A stretch of DNA of 64,000 bases from Aquabacter spiritensis (GCF_004346185.1 NZ_SMAI01000020.1:21460-85459); one strand, 5' to 3'. Shown: positions 8,706-19,035, counted from the stretch's first letter. The notes: a model not told the origin generated them from the letters alone. A program made the numbers and translations.

Positions 8706-9875
8706 ATGAAGATCGATATTTTTACGATCTACGTCTTCCTGCTGTGCCTCGCCTGTGCCTTCGGCATGGTCTGGGCGATCGTTTGGCGCGCCTATGCGCA
8801 TGTCGCGGGAGTCTCCGCCTGGGCGGCGTCCAGCCTGTGCCTCGCCTGCGCCGGGGCGTTTCTCGTCGCACACGGACTTTCCGGGGACGAGGACGTCAGC
8901 CTCGCCGCCAGGATCTGTATCACCTTCGGCCTGTGCCTGTTCTGGGTCGGCGCCCGGCGGTTCACCGGGCAGAGCGCGGCCTGGCCGATGGTCGCGGCGA
9001 TCGTCGCCGCCGACCTCGTCTTCGCGCTCGCGACCCAGGGCCGCGCCGTCGCGCAATCGATCGGGTTCAGCGTCAGCGGGGCGGTCGTCTTCGGCCTCGT
9101 CATCCAGACCCTGCTGCCACACGTCGCCACCTCGCCCGCCGCCCGTCTCTCGGTCCTGTCCCTGGCGGTGGCGATCCTCGGCGAAGGGCTGCGGGCGGTC
9201 ATCGTCGTGATGTTCGCGATGGATGTGCTTCCCGAAACGCTGTCGCGGCCGATCGGCCTGTTCGCCGTCATCTGCATGAGCTTCGGAATCGTCACCTGCC
9301 ATTTCGGCTTCATCCTCGCCGTCATGGAGCGGGTGCGGTTCGAATTGTCCACCCTGGTCGTGGTCGACGAACTCACCGGCCTCGCGAGCCGGCGCCATTT
9401 CCTCAGCCAGCTGGGGATCGAACTCGGCCGCGCGCAACGCACCGGGCGCGCCTTCTGCCTGCTCGTGGTCGATGTCGATGCGTTCAAGGCGATCAACGAT
9501 GCCCACGGCCATGCGGCCGGGGACCTGTGCCTGCGCCGCTTCGGGGAAATCGCCTCGACCCGGCTCAGGCGGCGCGACGTCGTCGCCCGGCTCGGCGGCG
9601 ACGAGTTCGGCATCATCCTGCCGGAGACGCGGCTCGACGAGGCGATGCGTGTCGCGGAAGATCTGCGGCTGGCGGTGCGCGAATCCCCTGCGCTGTACAA
9701 GGAGCAGGAAATCGTCCTGGCGGTGTCGATCGGGGTCACGGAATGGGACCCGCTGCGCGCATCGACCATCGAGGACCTGGTCGGAGATGCCGACCGCGCG
9801 CTCTACTGGGCGAAGGAAAGCGGCCGCGACCGCGTCGCCTTCTTTCCCGGCCCGATGCAGCCGGTGACCGAATAA
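8706..9875 (+). CDS. Membrane-anchored diguanylate cyclase (GGDEF)
   Basis: A 389-residue protein with six or seven transmembrane helices in residues 1-215, unusually rich in Cys and Ala, then a GGDEF domain (about 220-380). The active site is intact: DELTGLASRRHF, DVDAFKAINDAHGH and GGDEF at 297-301. An RxxD inhibitory site (R288 to D291) sits five residues before the motif, so product inhibition by c-di-GMP is expected. The start is taken at ATG 8706 because TM1 begins there; the frame is open from 8616. No EAL domain is attached. Substrate is GTP, product c-di-GMP; the input signal to the membrane part is unknown. Confidence 0.9.
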   Translation: MKIDIFTIYVFLLCLACAFGMVWAIVWRAYAHVAGVSAWAASSLCLACAGAFLVAHGLSGDEDVSLAARICITFGLCLFWVGARRFTGQSAAWPMVAAIVAADLVFALATQGRAVAQSIGFSVSGAVVFGLVIQTLLPHVATSPAARLSVLSLAVAILGEGLRAVIVVMFAMDVLPETLSRPIGLFAVICMSFGIVTCHFGFILAVMERVRFELSTLVVVDELTGLASRRHFLSQLGIELGRAQRTGRAFCLLVVDVDAFKAINDAHGHAAGDLCLRRFGEIASTRLRRRDVVARLGGDEFGIILPETRLDEAMRVAEDLRLAVRESPALYKEQEIVLAVSIGVTEWDPLRASTIEDLVGDADRALYWAKESGRDRVAFFPGPMQPVTE

Positions 9876-9916
9876 GTGCGGCAGTCGGTCCGCCAGGCGA
9901 AGGGCCGAGCAGGGCG

Positions 9917-10237
9917 TCAGCGCACCCAGCGGCCCGGCACGAATACCCAGGTCCCGCGTCGGCGCACCCAGCTCGGTCCGATATAGCGAAAGCCCGGCCG
10001 TCCCCGCACCCAGGCGCCGGGCACCCAGACATAGCGGCGCGCGCGCGGGCTGAAGGTCCAATGTCCGGGGATCCAGACATAGCCGCGGCGCGGCGGCGGC
10101 AGCCGTTCCGCCCGCAATGGCGGCGGGGGACCCGGCGGTCCCCATTGGGCCTGCGCCGCATCCCTTGGGAGAATCGCCGCCGCGGGGGCGAGCGCGGCCG
10201 CGGCGAGAAGGTTGAAGAAGCTGCGGCGCGACAACAT
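9917..10237 (-). CDS. Small exported protein with YVW(V/I)PG repeats
   Basis: A 106-residue protein starting MLSRRSFFNLLAAAALAPAAA, which has twin arginines followed by a hydrophobic stretch and so is a candidate Tat (or Sec) signal. The mature part contains repeats of the pattern Y-V-W-(V/I)-P-G-x-W (GYVWIPGHW, RYVWVPGAW) and a related WVFVPGRW at the C-terminus, characteristic of the YXWGXW/WxxGxW repeat family of envelope proteins with no known function. The start at 10237 was preferred to upstream in-frame codons because the signal peptide begins there. It converges on the diguanylate cyclase gene. Confidence 0.7.
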   Translation of the reverse strand: MLSRRSFFNLLAAAALAPAAAILPRDAAQAQWGPPGPPPPLRAERLPPPRRGYVWIPGHWTFSPRARRYVWVPGAWVRGRPGFRYIGPSWVRRRGTWVFVPGRWVR

Positions 10238-10369
10238 GAACGGGTCCTCGTCTGTCAGCGGGCGCGCAGGAGAGGATGGCCGGATGGCCGGTTCAAGGCA
10301 GCGCGGCCGCGGCCGTTTTTCGCGCCAGGTCCCGCAAATCGGGCCGGAATGGGGCGGATGCAATGGAGA

Positions 10370-10445
10370 TGGTGAGCCCGTCGGGATTCGAACCCGAGAC
10401 CCCATGATTAAAAGTCACGTGCTCTACCGGCTGAGCTACGGGCTC
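10370..10445 (-). tRNA. tRNA-Lys (anticodon TTT)
   Basis: Read on the minus strand, the 76 bases from 10445 to 10370 fold as a tRNA. The acceptor stem is GAGCCCG with CGGGCTC, the D-arm is GCTCAGCCGGTAGAGC, the anticodon stem is CGTGA/TCATG around loop CTTTTAA, and the T-arm contains GGTTCGAATCC. The anticodon is TTT (lysine), the discriminator is A, and the 3' CCA is encoded. It lies between the exported repeat protein and the amidohydrolase gene. Confidence 0.97.
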
Positions 10446-10625
10446 ACTGAGGGGGCGTAGGTAGGCCGGCCGGCGCCGGGGGTCAAGTCCGGGAAAGGCG
10501 ATCCGGCGCCGTTGATCGCGCTTCCGGCCGCCCCCCTCCGGGCGGCTGCGGCGGGGCGGACGGCGGTGCGCCGCATTGACCCGTTCCGCCCGGGCGCGCA
10601 CCATCGCGGTGCGAGGGAGCGTAAA

Positions 10626-11789
10626 ATGCCTGTGATCAATCGCATCGCCGATGCCGCGGACGAACTCACCGCCTGGCGGCGTCACCTGCATGAAACGCCG
10701 GAACTGATGTACGACCTGCCGCAGACCGCGGCCTTCGTCGCGGAGCGCCTGCGCGCCTTCGGCTGCGACGAGGTGGTGACCGGGATCGGCCGCAGCGGCG
10801 TCGTCGGGGTGATCAAAGGGCAGGGCGACGCCACGCGCGCGGTCGCGCTGCGCGCCGACATGGATGCGCTGCCGATCCACGAATCGACCGGCGCGGCCTA
10901 TGCCTCGCGCAATCCGGGCAAGATGCATGCCTGCGGCCATGACGGCCACACCACCATGCTGCTCGGCGCCGCCCGCCATCTCGCCGAAACGCGTCGCTTC
11001 GCCGGCAGCGCCATCCTGGTGTTCCAGCCGGCCGAAGAGGGCGGCGCCGGCGGGCGCGCCATGGTCGAGGACGGGCTGATGGACCGCTTCGCGATCGAGG
11101 AGGTCTACGGCATGCACAATCTGCCGGGCCTGCCGGTCGGCCGGTTCGCGCTGCGCGAGGGCGCGATCATGGCGTCCGCCGACCATGTCGAGATCATCGT
11201 GGCGGGGCGGGGCGCCCATGCCGCGCGCCCGGACCAGGGAATCGACGCGGTGCTGACCGGCGCCTCGATCGTCACCGCCTTGCAGCAGGTGGTGGCGCGC
11301 AACGTCGATCCGCTGGCGTCCGGGGTCGTCTCGATTTCGATGTTCCATGCCGGGGACGCCGACAATGTCCTGCCGCAGACCGCCCGCCTCGTCGGCACGA
11401 TGCGCAGCCTGAGCCCCGCCGTGCGGCAGCAATTGCGCGCCCGCGTGCGTCAGGTGGCGGAGGGGGTCGGCGCGGCGTTCGGGGCCTCGGTGACGGTCGA
11501 CATCGCGGAGGGCTATCCCGCCACCCTGAACCATGCCGACCAGACGGCATTCGCCCGCGCGGTCGCCGAAGAGGTGGTCGGCGCGGCGCAGGTCGATTGG
11601 GATGCGCCGCCGCTGATGGCCGCCGAGGACTTCGCTTATATGCTGGAGGCGCGGCCGGGCGCCTATTTGTTCATCGGCAATGGCGACAGTGCCGGGCTCC
11701 ACCACCCGGCTTATGATTTCAGCGATGCGGCCCTGCCGGTGGGCGCATCCTTCTGGGTGCGGCTGATCGAGCGCGCCCTGCCGCTCTGA
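10626..11789 (+). CDS. M20 family amidohydrolase (hippurate hydrolase/N-acyl amino acid hydrolase type)
   Basis: A 387-residue M20D peptidase-family amidohydrolase. Metal-binding motifs are KMHACGHDGHTTMLLG (Cys and His ligands, residues about 98-113), FQPAEEGGAGG (Glu-Glu pair), and the late His in LHHPAYDFSD near the C-terminus. The inserted dimerisation domain covers about 180-290. Such enzymes cleave N-acyl or N-carbamoyl groups from amino acids; the physiological substrate cannot be read from sequence. ATG 10626 is preceded by GCGAGGGAGCG. It is a single gene, convergent with tusA. Confidence 0.88.
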   Translation: MPVINRIADAADELTAWRRHLHETPELMYDLPQTAAFVAERLRAFGCDEVVTGIGRSGVVGVIKGQGDATRAVALRADMDALPIHESTGAAYASRNPGKMHACGHDGHTTMLLGAARHLAETRRFAGSAILVFQPAEEGGAGGRAMVEDGLMDRFAIEEVYGMHNLPGLPVGRFALREGAIMASADHVEIIVAGRGAHAARPDQGIDAVLTGASIVTALQQVVARNVDPLASGVVSISMFHAGDADNVLPQTARLVGTMRSLSPAVRQQLRARVRQVAEGVGAAFGASVTVDIAEGYPATLNHADQTAFARAVAEEVVGAAQVDWDAPPLMAAEDFAYMLEARPGAYLFIGNGDSAGLHHPAYDFSDAALPVGASFWVRLIERALPL

Positions 11790-11854
11790 GATCCGACCGG
11801 AGGCTGCGGCCACGCCCAAATCGGGCTCACGTCAGCGCTCCATTCGGGCGGGAA

Positions 11855-12103
11855 TCAGCGCCGCAGCCGGAACGTCAGAAGGCCCGGCTCGATCTGCTTG
11901 TCCTCCAGCGCCGCGCCGGTCTCCTGCGCGAGATGGGGAATGTCGATCACCGCCATCGGATCGGTGCAGGTGACGACGAGGGCCGTGCCGGGGGCGAGGC
12001 GGGTGAGCGCCTTGCGCGTGTGCAGCGCCGGCAAGGGGCATTTCAGCCCGCGCAGATCGAGATGCACGTCGCCGCGCTCCGGCGGCGCGGGTTTCGCGCT
12101 CAT
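11855..12103 (-). CDS. tusA: Sulfurtransferase TusA family protein
   Basis: An 82-residue SirA/TusA-like protein. The active cysteine lies in [19 protein letters not shown] (CPxP motif, Cys about residue 22), followed by a [16 protein letters not shown] segment. Such proteins carry persulfide sulfur toward tRNA thiolation, molybdenum cofactor or other acceptors. The start Met at 12103 overlaps the gltX stop in an ATGA, so translation is probably coupled to gltX; linkage of a tRNA-charging enzyme with a possible tRNA-thiolation factor is suggestive only. Confidence 0.87.
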   Translation of the reverse strand: MSAKPAPPERGDVHLDLRGLKCPLPALHTRKALTRLAPGTALVVTCTDPMAVIDIPHLAQETGAALEDKQIEPGLLTFRLRR

Positions 12104-13515
12104 ACGGCCTGGTCCCGCAGCCGGGCGAGGCTTTCCGCGCGGCCGAGCACCGCCAGCACGTCGAAGATCGGCGGCGATGTGGTGCGACCGGTGAGCGCGG
12201 CGCGCAGCGGCTGGGCGACGGCGCCGAGCTTCACGCCGGTCTCCTGGGCATAGGCGCGCACCACCTCTTCGGTCGCACCCGCAGTCCATTCCGCCGCTTC
12301 GAGCGGCGGCAGAAGACGGGCGAGATGGCCGCGGGCCTCGGGTGTCAGCAGAGCGGCGGCCTTCTCCTCCATCGGCAGAGGCCGCGCGGCGAACAGGAAT
12401 TCGGCATTGTCGAGAAGCTCGACCAGGGTCTTCGCCCGCTCCTTCAGCCCCGGCATGGCAGCGAGCAACTGGGCGCGGCGCTCCGGCGTCATCCGTGCTT
12501 CGCGCACCGCTGCATCCGGCAGATGCGGGATCAGCGCCTCGACGGCGCAGAGCAGATCGGCGTCATCGGCTGCGCGCATATAATGGCCATTGAGATTTTC
12601 CAGCTTCTGGAAATCGAACCGCGCCGCCGAACGGCCGACGCGATCGAGATCGAAATGGCGGACCATCTCCTCGGTGGTGAACATTTCTTGGTCGCCGTGG
12701 CTCCAGCCGAGCCGGACGAGATAATTGCGCAGCGCCGCCGGCAGATATCCCATGTCGCGATAGGCGTCGACGCCGAGCGCGCCGTGACGCTTGGAGAGCT
12801 TCGCGCCGTCCGGTCCGTGGATCAGGGGGATGTGCGCCATAGCCGGCACGTCCCAGTCGAGCGCGCGATAGATCTGGGTCTGGCGCGCCGCATTGGTGAG
12901 GTGGTCGTCGCCTCGAATGACATGCGTGACGCCCATGTCGTGATCGTCCACCACGACCGCCAGCATATAGGTCGGATTGCCGTCGGAGCGCAGCAGGACG
13001 AGGTCGTCGAGATCCTTGTTGGGGAAGGTGACGGTGCCCTGGACCATGTCCTCGATCACGGTCGTGCCCTCCTGCGGTGCGCGCAGGCGGATCACCGGGG
13101 CGCGGTCCGCCGGCCGGTCGGCGGGGTCGCGGTCGCGCCAGCGGCCGTCATAGCGCGGCGGGCGTCCCTCCCGGCGGGCGCTCTCGCGCATCTCGTCCAG
13201 TTCTTCCGGAGTCGCATAGCAGGGATAGGCGTTGCCGCGGGCGATCATCTCCTCGACGGCCGCCCGGTGCCGCGCCGCGCGGGCGAATTGATAGACCACG
13301 TCCCCGTCCCACGTGATGCCCAGCCACGAGAGCCCTTCGATGATCGCGTCGATCGCCGGCTTGGTGGAGCGCTGGCGGTCGGTGTCCTCGATCCGCAGCA
13401 GCATCTTGCCGCCCTTGGCCTGTGCATAGAGCCAGTTGAACAGAGCGGTGCGCGCCCCGCCGATATGCAGGAAGCCGGTGGGCGAGGGGGCGAAGCGGGT
13501 GACGATCTCAGGCAT
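12100..13515 (-). CDS. gltX: Glutamate-tRNA ligase
   Basis: A 471-residue class I aminoacyl-tRNA synthetase. The HIGH signature is [15 protein letters not shown] near residue 15-30 and the KMSKS-equivalent is KLSKRHGA near 240. [10 protein letters not shown] is the usual glutamate-binding neighbourhood. The start at 13515 ([14 protein letters not shown]) is fixed by the universal N-terminus; the longer open frame to 13971 is not coding. Alphaproteobacteria often carry two GltX paralogues, one acting on tRNA-Gln, and I cannot tell which this is. It forms an overlapping operon with tusA and diverges from comEC. Confidence 0.96.
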   Translation of the reverse strand: MPEIVTRFAPSPTGFLHIGGARTALFNWLYAQAKGGKMLLRIEDTDRQRSTKPAIDAIIEGLSWLGITWDGDVVYQFARAARHRAAVEEMIARGNAYPCYATPEELDEMRESARREGRPPRYDGRWRDRDPADRPADRAPVIRLRAPQEGTTVIEDMVQGTVTFPNKDLDDLVLLRSDGNPTYMLAVVVDDHDMGVTHVIRGDDHLTNAARQTQIYRALDWDVPAMAHIPLIHGPDGAKLSKRHGALGVDAYRDMGYLPAALRNYLVRLGWSHGDQEMFTTEEMVRHFDLDRVGRSAARFDFQKLENLNGHYMRAADDADLLCAVEALIPHLPDAAVREARMTPERRAQLLAAMPGLKERAKTLVELLDNAEFLFAARPLPMEEKAAALLTPEARGHLARLLPPLEAAEWTAGATEEVVRAYAQETGVKLGAVAQPLRAALTGRTTSPPIFDVLAVLGRAESLARLRDQAV

Positions 13516-13568
13516 CTTGTCCGGTCGGGCGCGGGAATGAAGGTGCGGCGCGAAAGGCGCGAAGGCCC

Positions 13569-15872
13569 ATGGCGCGCGGGCGGCGCCCATGTAGCATAGG
13601 CGCGCGGGTTGGGGAACGCGCGGTGCAGCGCAGCGGGCAAAGCCGGTCGGCCGGGGGGCGGGCGGTGGCGGGGACCGTCTCCGGTTCCGCCGGCGCTGCC
13701 GCGCGTCCGAGGCCCCGCGGTCTCGCGGACCGGCTCGCCGCAGCCGCGGCGCGCCTCGCGCGCGATGCCGAGGCGGAAGCGGCCTCGGGCCGGCTCGGCC
13801 TCTGGCTGCCGGTCGTCTTCGCCGCCGGCATCCTCGCTTATTTCGGGGCCGCGCAGGAGCCCGTGCTGGTCGCCACGCTGGCGCTCGCAGCCCTGCTCTG
13901 GGGCGGTGCTGCGCTGGCGCGGGGGCATCGTATCGCGTTCGCGCTCCTGGCGGCTGCCGCCGCCTTCGCATCCGGCTTCGCCGTCGCGACCGTTCAGACC
14001 GCGCGCATTGCCCATCCGGTCATCGTGCCGCCGTCCGCCGCCGTGCGGCTGACCGGCTATGTCGAGCGGGTGGAACGCCGGCCGAACGCGGACCGCATCC
14101 TGTTGCGGGTGACGGCGGCCGAGGGGAGGGGCCTCGATCCGGTGCCCGATCTGGTGCGGCTGTCGCTGCGGCCGGGGACTGCGCCGCCGACCGGCACGCC
14201 GGTCGCGCAGCGCGCGCGGCTGCTGCCGCCGCTCGGTCCCGCGGCCCCGGGGGCGCACGATTTTGCGCGCGCGCCCTGGTTCGAAGGAATCGGTGCGATC
14301 GGCTACGGCCTCGGCAAGCCGGAGCCGGCGGCGATCGCGACCCCGCCGCCGCTGCGGGTGCGGTTCGCCGCCGGGATCGCACAGGTGCGCGCGGCGCTCG
14401 CGGCGCGCATCCGGGCGGCGGTCGGCGGGCCGCCGGGGGAAATCGCGGTGGCGCTGGTCACCGGGGACCGGGCGGGCATCCCGTCAGCGATCGAGGAAAG
14501 CATGCGGCTGTCCGGGCTCACTCATGTCCTCTCGATCTCGGGTCTGCACATGGCGATGGTCGCGGGAACGCTGTTCGCCTTGGTGCGGGGCCTGCTCGCC
14601 CTCGCGCCGCCGCTCGCCCTCGGCTTCCCGATCAAGTCCGCGGCAGCCGCCGCGGCGCTGGCGGGGGGCGCCTTTTATTTGCTGCTGTCGGGAAACGACG
14701 TCCCGGCGCAGCGCTCGTTTCTGATGACCGCCGTGGTGCTGCTCGGCGTCCTGGTCGGCCGTCCGGCGCTCAATCTGCGCACCGTCGCGGTCGCCGCGAT
14801 CCTGGTCCTCGCGCTCGCACCGGTCTCGGTACTCGAGCCGGGGACGCAGATGTCGTTCGCCGCCACCCTCGCTCTGGTCGCCGCCTATGAGCGGGTCCAG
14901 CCCTTGCGCGGCCGGGCGCCGCCGGATCGGTTCGCGGGGCGCATTCTGTTCAAATGCGCGGTCTTCTTCGCCGGGCTGGCGCTGACCTCGCTGGTCGCCG
15001 GGCTCGCCACCGCGCCGTTCGGGGCTTTGCACTTCCAGCGGCTCGCGCCCTATGGCCTGCTCGCCAACCTCGCCGCGATGCCGGTCGTCTCGCTGATCGT
15101 CATGCCGTTCGGCCTCCTCGGCGTGCTGCTTCTGCCGTTCGGATGGGATGCGCCCGCCTTCGCCGCTATGGGCGCCGGGATCGAGGCGATGGTCGCCATT
15201 TCCGATCGGGTCGCGGGCCTGCCGGGATCGAACTTCCGCACCGATATCGTCAATCCGGCCTGCGCCGGTGCCGCGGCGCTCGCTTTGTGCGCCCTCTGCC
15301 TGTTGCGGGGATGGCTGGTCGCGCTCGCTCTGGTGCCGGCCGTCGCCGCGCTGGCCTTCGCCGGGGCGCCGCCGCGTGCCGATATTCTCATCGCCTCCGA
15401 TGCGCGCACCGTCGCGGTGCGCGGCAGCGATGGATTCTTGGCCGTTGCGGGCGCGGGGGCGAACCGGATCGCCGTGGCGCAATGGCTCGCCCGGGAGGGG
15501 GATGCGCGGGCGGCCGATGCGCCCGATCTCGCCGTCGGCTTCGTCTGCGACCGGCTGGGTTGCGCCGCGCCCCTGCCGGGCGGCGGGCGGCTCGCTTTGT
15601 CGCGCCGCGTGGAGGGTCTCGAAGCCGATTGCCTGGAAGCCGACATCGTAGTGACACCGCGCCCGGCGCCGCTGCGCTGCCCGGCCCGCGTCTTTTCGCC
15701 CGACGCGCTCGCCCGGAGCGGCGCCGTCGCTCTGTTCCGGTCGGACGGCGGCTGGCGTGTCGTGCCCGCCCGGCCCGAGGGCGTGGCCCGCCCCTGGATG
15801 GCGCCGCGCCCCGACCGGCCGGCGGAACCGGCCGGCCGCGCCTCGGATCCAGCGCGCGATGCGGCGCAATAG
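13569..15872 (+). CDS. comEC: ComEC/Rec2 family DNA-uptake or competence-related membrane protein
   Basis: A protein of about 750-767 residues with a DUF4131 N-terminal region (about 60-230, several TM helices plus an OB-like segment) and a Competence domain. The competence core is marked by [32 protein letters not shown] around 297-330 and the following multi-helix block. The C-terminal 150 residues lack the HxHxDH motif of the beta-lactamase-like nuclease domain found in many ComEC proteins, so this is the shorter alphaproteobacterial form. The start is uncertain: ATG 13569 or GTG 13623 (with GGGGA upstream) are both in frame. No other competence genes adjoin. Confidence 0.85.
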   Translation: MARGRRPCSIGARVGERAVQRSGQSRSAGGRAVAGTVSGSAGAAARPRPRGLADRLAAAAARLARDAEAEAASGRLGLWLPVVFAAGILAYFGAAQEPVLVATLALAALLWGGAALARGHRIAFALLAAAAAFASGFAVATVQTARIAHPVIVPPSAAVRLTGYVERVERRPNADRILLRVTAAEGRGLDPVPDLVRLSLRPGTAPPTGTPVAQRARLLPPLGPAAPGAHDFARAPWFEGIGAIGYGLGKPEPAAIATPPPLRVRFAAGIAQVRAALAARIRAAVGGPPGEIAVALVTGDRAGIPSAIEESMRLSGLTHVLSISGLHMAMVAGTLFALVRGLLALAPPLALGFPIKSAAAAAALAGGAFYLLLSGNDVPAQRSFLMTAVVLLGVLVGRPALNLRTVAVAAILVLALAPVSVLEPGTQMSFAATLALVAAYERVQPLRGRAPPDRFAGRILFKCAVFFAGLALTSLVAGLATAPFGALHFQRLAPYGLLANLAAMPVVSLIVMPFGLLGVLLLPFGWDAPAFAAMGAGIEAMVAISDRVAGLPGSNFRTDIVNPACAGAAALALCALCLLRGWLVALALVPAVAALAFAGAPPRADILIASDARTVAVRGSDGFLAVAGAGANRIAVAQWLAREGDARAADAPDLAVGFVCDRLGCAAPLPGGGRLALSRRVEGLEADCLEADIVVTPRPAPLRCPARVFSPDALARSGAVALFRSDGGWRVVPARPEGVARPWMAPRPDRPAEPAGRASDPARDAAQ

Positions 15873-15913
15873 GGCCTGGTCCGTCGGCGTGTCGGGCGCC
15901 GGATCCCGGCCGA

Positions 15914-16678
15914 TCAGCCGTTCTTGCGTTCGACGGCGGTCTTCAGATAGGGCGGACGCGGGATCGCGGCATGGGCGGCACGCAGGGCCGCCGACCAGCG
16001 CTCGCGCAGATCGTGGAAATAGGGCTCGCCCGGCTCGATTCGATAGCGCAGCTCCGCCTCCAGCGCGTCCGGGCAGAGGACGAGGACGTCGATCGGCAGT
16101 CCGACCCCGAGGTTCGAGCGCATGGTCGAATCCATCGAGATCAGGCTCGATTTCAGCGCGTCCGAGATGTCCATGTCATAAGAGACGGCGCGATCCAGGA
16201 CCGGCTTGCCATATTTGTGCTCGCCGATCTGGAGGAAGGGCGTGTCGGTGGTGCATTCGATGAAATTGCCGGCCGAATACACCATGAACAGGCGCAGCGG
16301 GCCGCCGGCAATCTGGCCGCCCAGCAGAAACGAGACGTCGAAATTCACATTGCTCTGTTCGAGCGCGCCGCCGTCGAAACTGTGGACCTGGCGGATCGCG
16401 CGGCCGACCAGCTGCGCGGCCTGGAACATGGTGCGCGAGTCGCGCAGCATCTGGCGCTCCCCCGCCTCGTGGTCCTCGACCCCCTCATGCAGGAGGCTGA
16501 TCACGGATTGCGAGACCGAAAGATTTCCGGCCGAGGCGATGCCGATCACGTAATGACCGGGCTCCTCGAAGATGTGCAGCTTTCGGAACGTCGAGATGTT
16601 GTCGAGACCCGCATTGGTGCGCGTGTCCGCGATCATTACGAGGCCCGTCCGGACCAACACGCCGCAGCAGTATGTCAT
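15914..16678 (-). CDS. Anbu, proteasome-related T1-family peptidase homologue
   Basis: A 254-residue Ntn-hydrolase of the Anbu (ancestral beta subunit) family, related to HslV and proteasome beta subunits. The N-terminus MTYCCGV supplies the would-be catalytic Thr2 after Met removal, followed by GLVMIADTRTNAG (the conserved Asp/Arg region), STFRKLHIFE (Lys in the active-site position) and SAGNLSVSQSV. Known Anbu proteins assemble into open helical or ring-like particles, and their proteolytic substrates are unclear. In many bacteria Anbu sits with alpha-E, ATP-grasp and transglutaminase-like genes; none of those is next to it here. Confidence 0.9.
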   Translation of the reverse strand: MTYCCGVLVRTGLVMIADTRTNAGLDNISTFRKLHIFEEPGHYVIGIASAGNLSVSQSVISLLHEGVEDHEAGERQMLRDSRTMFQAAQLVGRAIRQVHSFDGGALEQSNVNFDVSFLLGGQIAGGPLRLFMVYSAGNFIECTTDTPFLQIGEHKYGKPVLDRAVSYDMDISDALKSSLISMDSTMRSNLGVGLPIDVLVLCPDALEAELRYRIEPGEPYFHDLRERWSAALRAAHAAIPRPPYLKTAVERKNG

Positions 16679-16772
16679 TGCCCTTCCTCGCCCACCGCGA
16701 CTTATAGCGGGGCACGCGGTCCGGCCGCAACGTGGCTGTGCGTCCGGCGGCCACCTCTTTTGCCTGGCGCCC

Positions 16773-17951
16773 TCAGTCCTGCTCCTCGGGCGCGGCGCCG
16801 CGACGGAACGGCCCGAGCTCGGAGAGATCGGCCCCCGCCTGGCTCACATAGTCCCGCTCGCGCTTGAGATAGTGCGCGACGGCGCGGCGCAGATCGGCAT
16901 CGGCGATCCAGTGCGCCGAATAGGTGAAGGTGGGCAGATAGCCGCGCGCGAGCTTGTGCTCGCCCTGCGCGCCGGCTTCCACCACCTTGAGCTTGCGGGC
17001 GATCGCGAAGTCCATGGCCTGGTGGTAGCAGACCTCGAAATGCAAAAAGGGGTGATGCTCCACCGCGCCCCAATAGCGGCCGTAGAGCGTTTCCTCGCCG
17101 ATCAGATTGAGCGCGCCGGCGATGTAGCGGCCGCCGCGGCGCGCCATCACCAGCAGAACGCGGTCGGCCATCCGCTCGCCGAGCAGCGAAAAGAAGTGCC
17201 GGTTGAGATAGGGCCGGCCCCATTTGCGGGAGCCGGTATCCATATAGAAGGCGAAGAAGGCGTCCCAGGCGGCCTCGGTGATGGCGGGACCGGTCAGGTG
17301 TTCGATGGTGATGCCGGGGCTCAACGCCTCCCGGCGTTCGCGCCGGAGCGCCTTGCGCTTGCGGGAGGCGAGCGCCTCGAGGAAGTCCTCGTAGGTCGCG
17401 TATCCCTCGTTCCGCCAATGGAATTGCTGGTCGATGCGCTGCAGGAAGCCGAGCGCGCCGAGCCGGGCCCATTCCGGTTCGGTGGCGAAGGTGACATGCA
17501 CCGAGGAGGCCTGATGACGCCGCGCCAGTTCGACGAGGCCGGCCGCCAGCATGTCCTGCCGCCGCGCTTCGTCCGGACCCGGACGCGCCATCAGGCGCTG
17601 TCCCGTCACCGGGGTGAAGGGCACGCTGACCTGGAGCTTGGGATAATAGCGTCCGCCGGCCCGTTCATACGCATCGGCCCAGCCTTGGTCGAAGACATAT
17701 TCGCCGCGCGAATGGCTCTTGAGATAGGCCGGCACCACGCCCGCCGGCCCGCCGGCCGGCGCGTCGAGCACCAGATGCTGCGGCTGCCAGCCGGCCCGGG
17801 CGCCGACGCAGCCGGCATCTTCGAGGGTTTTGAGAAAGGCATGGGAGACGAACGGCTCCGGCGCGGCGGCCGTTCCGGCGGCACACGAATCCCAATCGCC
17901 GGCGGCGATGTCGGAGAGGCCGGCCAGGATACGAAGGTGCGCCTCGGTCAT
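16773..17951 (-). CDS. GNAT-like acyltransferase, DUF482 (COG3146) family
   Basis: A 392-residue protein of the DUF482 family, often called peptidoglycan biosynthesis/recognition protein, built from two GNAT/FemX-like folds. Recognisable segments are ARKR-type basic helix (ASRKRKALRRERREAL near 213-228), FYMDTGSRKWGRPYLNR and NLIGEETLYGRYWGAVEHHPFLHFEVCYHQ near 300-330. The family resembles Fem aminoacyltransferases, but no reaction has been established. It lies 94 bases upstream of the Anbu gene on the same strand, so the two may be co-transcribed. Confidence 0.82.
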   Translation of the reverse strand: MTEAHLRILAGLSDIAAGDWDSCAAGTAAAPEPFVSHAFLKTLEDAGCVGARAGWQPQHLVLDAPAGGPAGVVPAYLKSHSRGEYVFDQGWADAYERAGGRYYPKLQVSVPFTPVTGQRLMARPGPDEARRQDMLAAGLVELARRHQASSVHVTFATEPEWARLGALGFLQRIDQQFHWRNEGYATYEDFLEALASRKRKALRRERREALSPGITIEHLTGPAITEAAWDAFFAFYMDTGSRKWGRPYLNRHFFSLLGERMADRVLLVMARRGGRYIAGALNLIGEETLYGRYWGAVEHHPFLHFEVCYHQAMDFAIARKLKVVEAGAQGEHKLARGYLPTFTYSAHWIADADLRRAVAHYLKRERDYVSQAGADLSELGPFRRGAAPEEQD

Positions 17952-18006
17952 CGCGGCTATAATCGGCCCCGAGGCGTCGGCCCGGAAGGGCGGTGCAAGG
18001 TCGCAC

Positions 18007-19035
18007 TCATTCGCGCGGCGCCGGCTTCAGGATCAGAATGTTGAGGTCGCGCTCGGGATAGAAGTCCGTGGCGTGCATCTGAAACGTGGTCGGCCCGATC
18101 TTCTTCACGCCGGACCCGCAGAAGCTAATGAGGTTCGCCGGCGCGCCCTTGTCGATGGTGAGGGTGAAGTCGGCGATCGGCCCGAACCAGTTCGACCCGG
18201 TCTTCAGCACATAATCGATGCGCGCCTCCGAGAAAGCGGGGCTCTCGCTGCCCTTGATCCGCGGTGCGCGGGCGACGGTGGCCTTGAAGGCGCTGTCGAT
18301 GCAGAAGGTCTCGTCCATCCGCTTGAGCTCGCGCACCAGAAAGGGCTCTTTCGTCGGCATGCCGAGAAGCGTGCCGACGGAGACCCCGACGCTCGGGCGA
18401 TACCGGTGCTCGACCACGAGATCGCGCCCCTTGGGAAAGGTCTGGGTCCAGAAATAGACCGTCTTCAAGGTCCAGTTGAGCGGCGCGAGGTGCCGCTCCA
18501 TCCCCTTGCCGGCATCGTAATCGTCGCGCCGGACGAGACCGAGCTCGAAGAGTTGCTGCTGCTTGTCTGCGGGCAGCTTATCGAGCGCGTCGAGGGTGGC
18601 GCGCTGAATCGGGGCGAGCGGAATGTTCAACGCCTTCAGCAGCCCGGTCCGCTCGATGCCGAGCGCGAACACCCGTTGCTCGATCTGGGTCTCGACCGGC
18701 GCGCCGTCCACCTGGGTCTGGAAGTCGAGAAAATTCGCCGCGTCGGGATTGGGGATGGCGATTTCCTGCTCGCTATAGACGAGGTCGGGCATCGGAAAGG
18801 CGACGATGGTCCGGACATCCTCGGCGGAGGTGTTGCGGAACACGTAGCGCACCCGGATTTCCTTCTCGGAGACGAACAGATCCTCCGAGAGCATCGAGAC
18901 CACATCGTTCTGCACGAACAGAAGCCCGCCCGTGCCGAGCGCGGCCGAGGTGTCGTTGGCGCGCGCGCCGGAGCCGAGGCTCAACGCGGCGGCAACGACC
19001 AGAGGCGCCCAGCCCAGCGTCCTGAGGAACCCCAT
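18007..19035 (-). CDS. DUF4424 family exported protein
   Basis: A 342-residue protein with a Sec signal peptide (about residues 1-28, ending GSGARAND). The mature part follows the DUF4424 pattern: MLSEDLFVSEKEIRVRYVFRNTS, AFPMPDL, then a long beta-rich region with VEHRYRPSVGVSVG. Function is unknown; a periplasmic location is inferred. The start at 19035 was chosen because GGAGAAGAAA lies directly upstream and the signal peptide begins there. It is the last gene of a minus-strand run ridA-GDPD-DUF4424, separated from the GDPD stop by 43 bases. Confidence 0.82.
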   Translation of the reverse strand: MGFLRTLGWAPLVVAAALSLGSGARANDTSAALGTGGLLFVQNDVVSMLSEDLFVSEKEIRVRYVFRNTSAEDVRTIVAFPMPDLVYSEQEIAIPNPDAANFLDFQTQVDGAPVETQIEQRVFALGIERTGLLKALNIPLAPIQRATLDALDKLPADKQQQLFELGLVRRDDYDAGKGMERHLAPLNWTLKTVYFWTQTFPKGRDLVVEHRYRPSVGVSVGTLLGMPTKEPFLVRELKRMDETFCIDSAFKATVARAPRIKGSESPAFSEARIDYVLKTGSNWFGPIADFTLTIDKGAPANLISFCGSGVKKIGPTTFQMHATDFYPERDLNILILKPAPRE

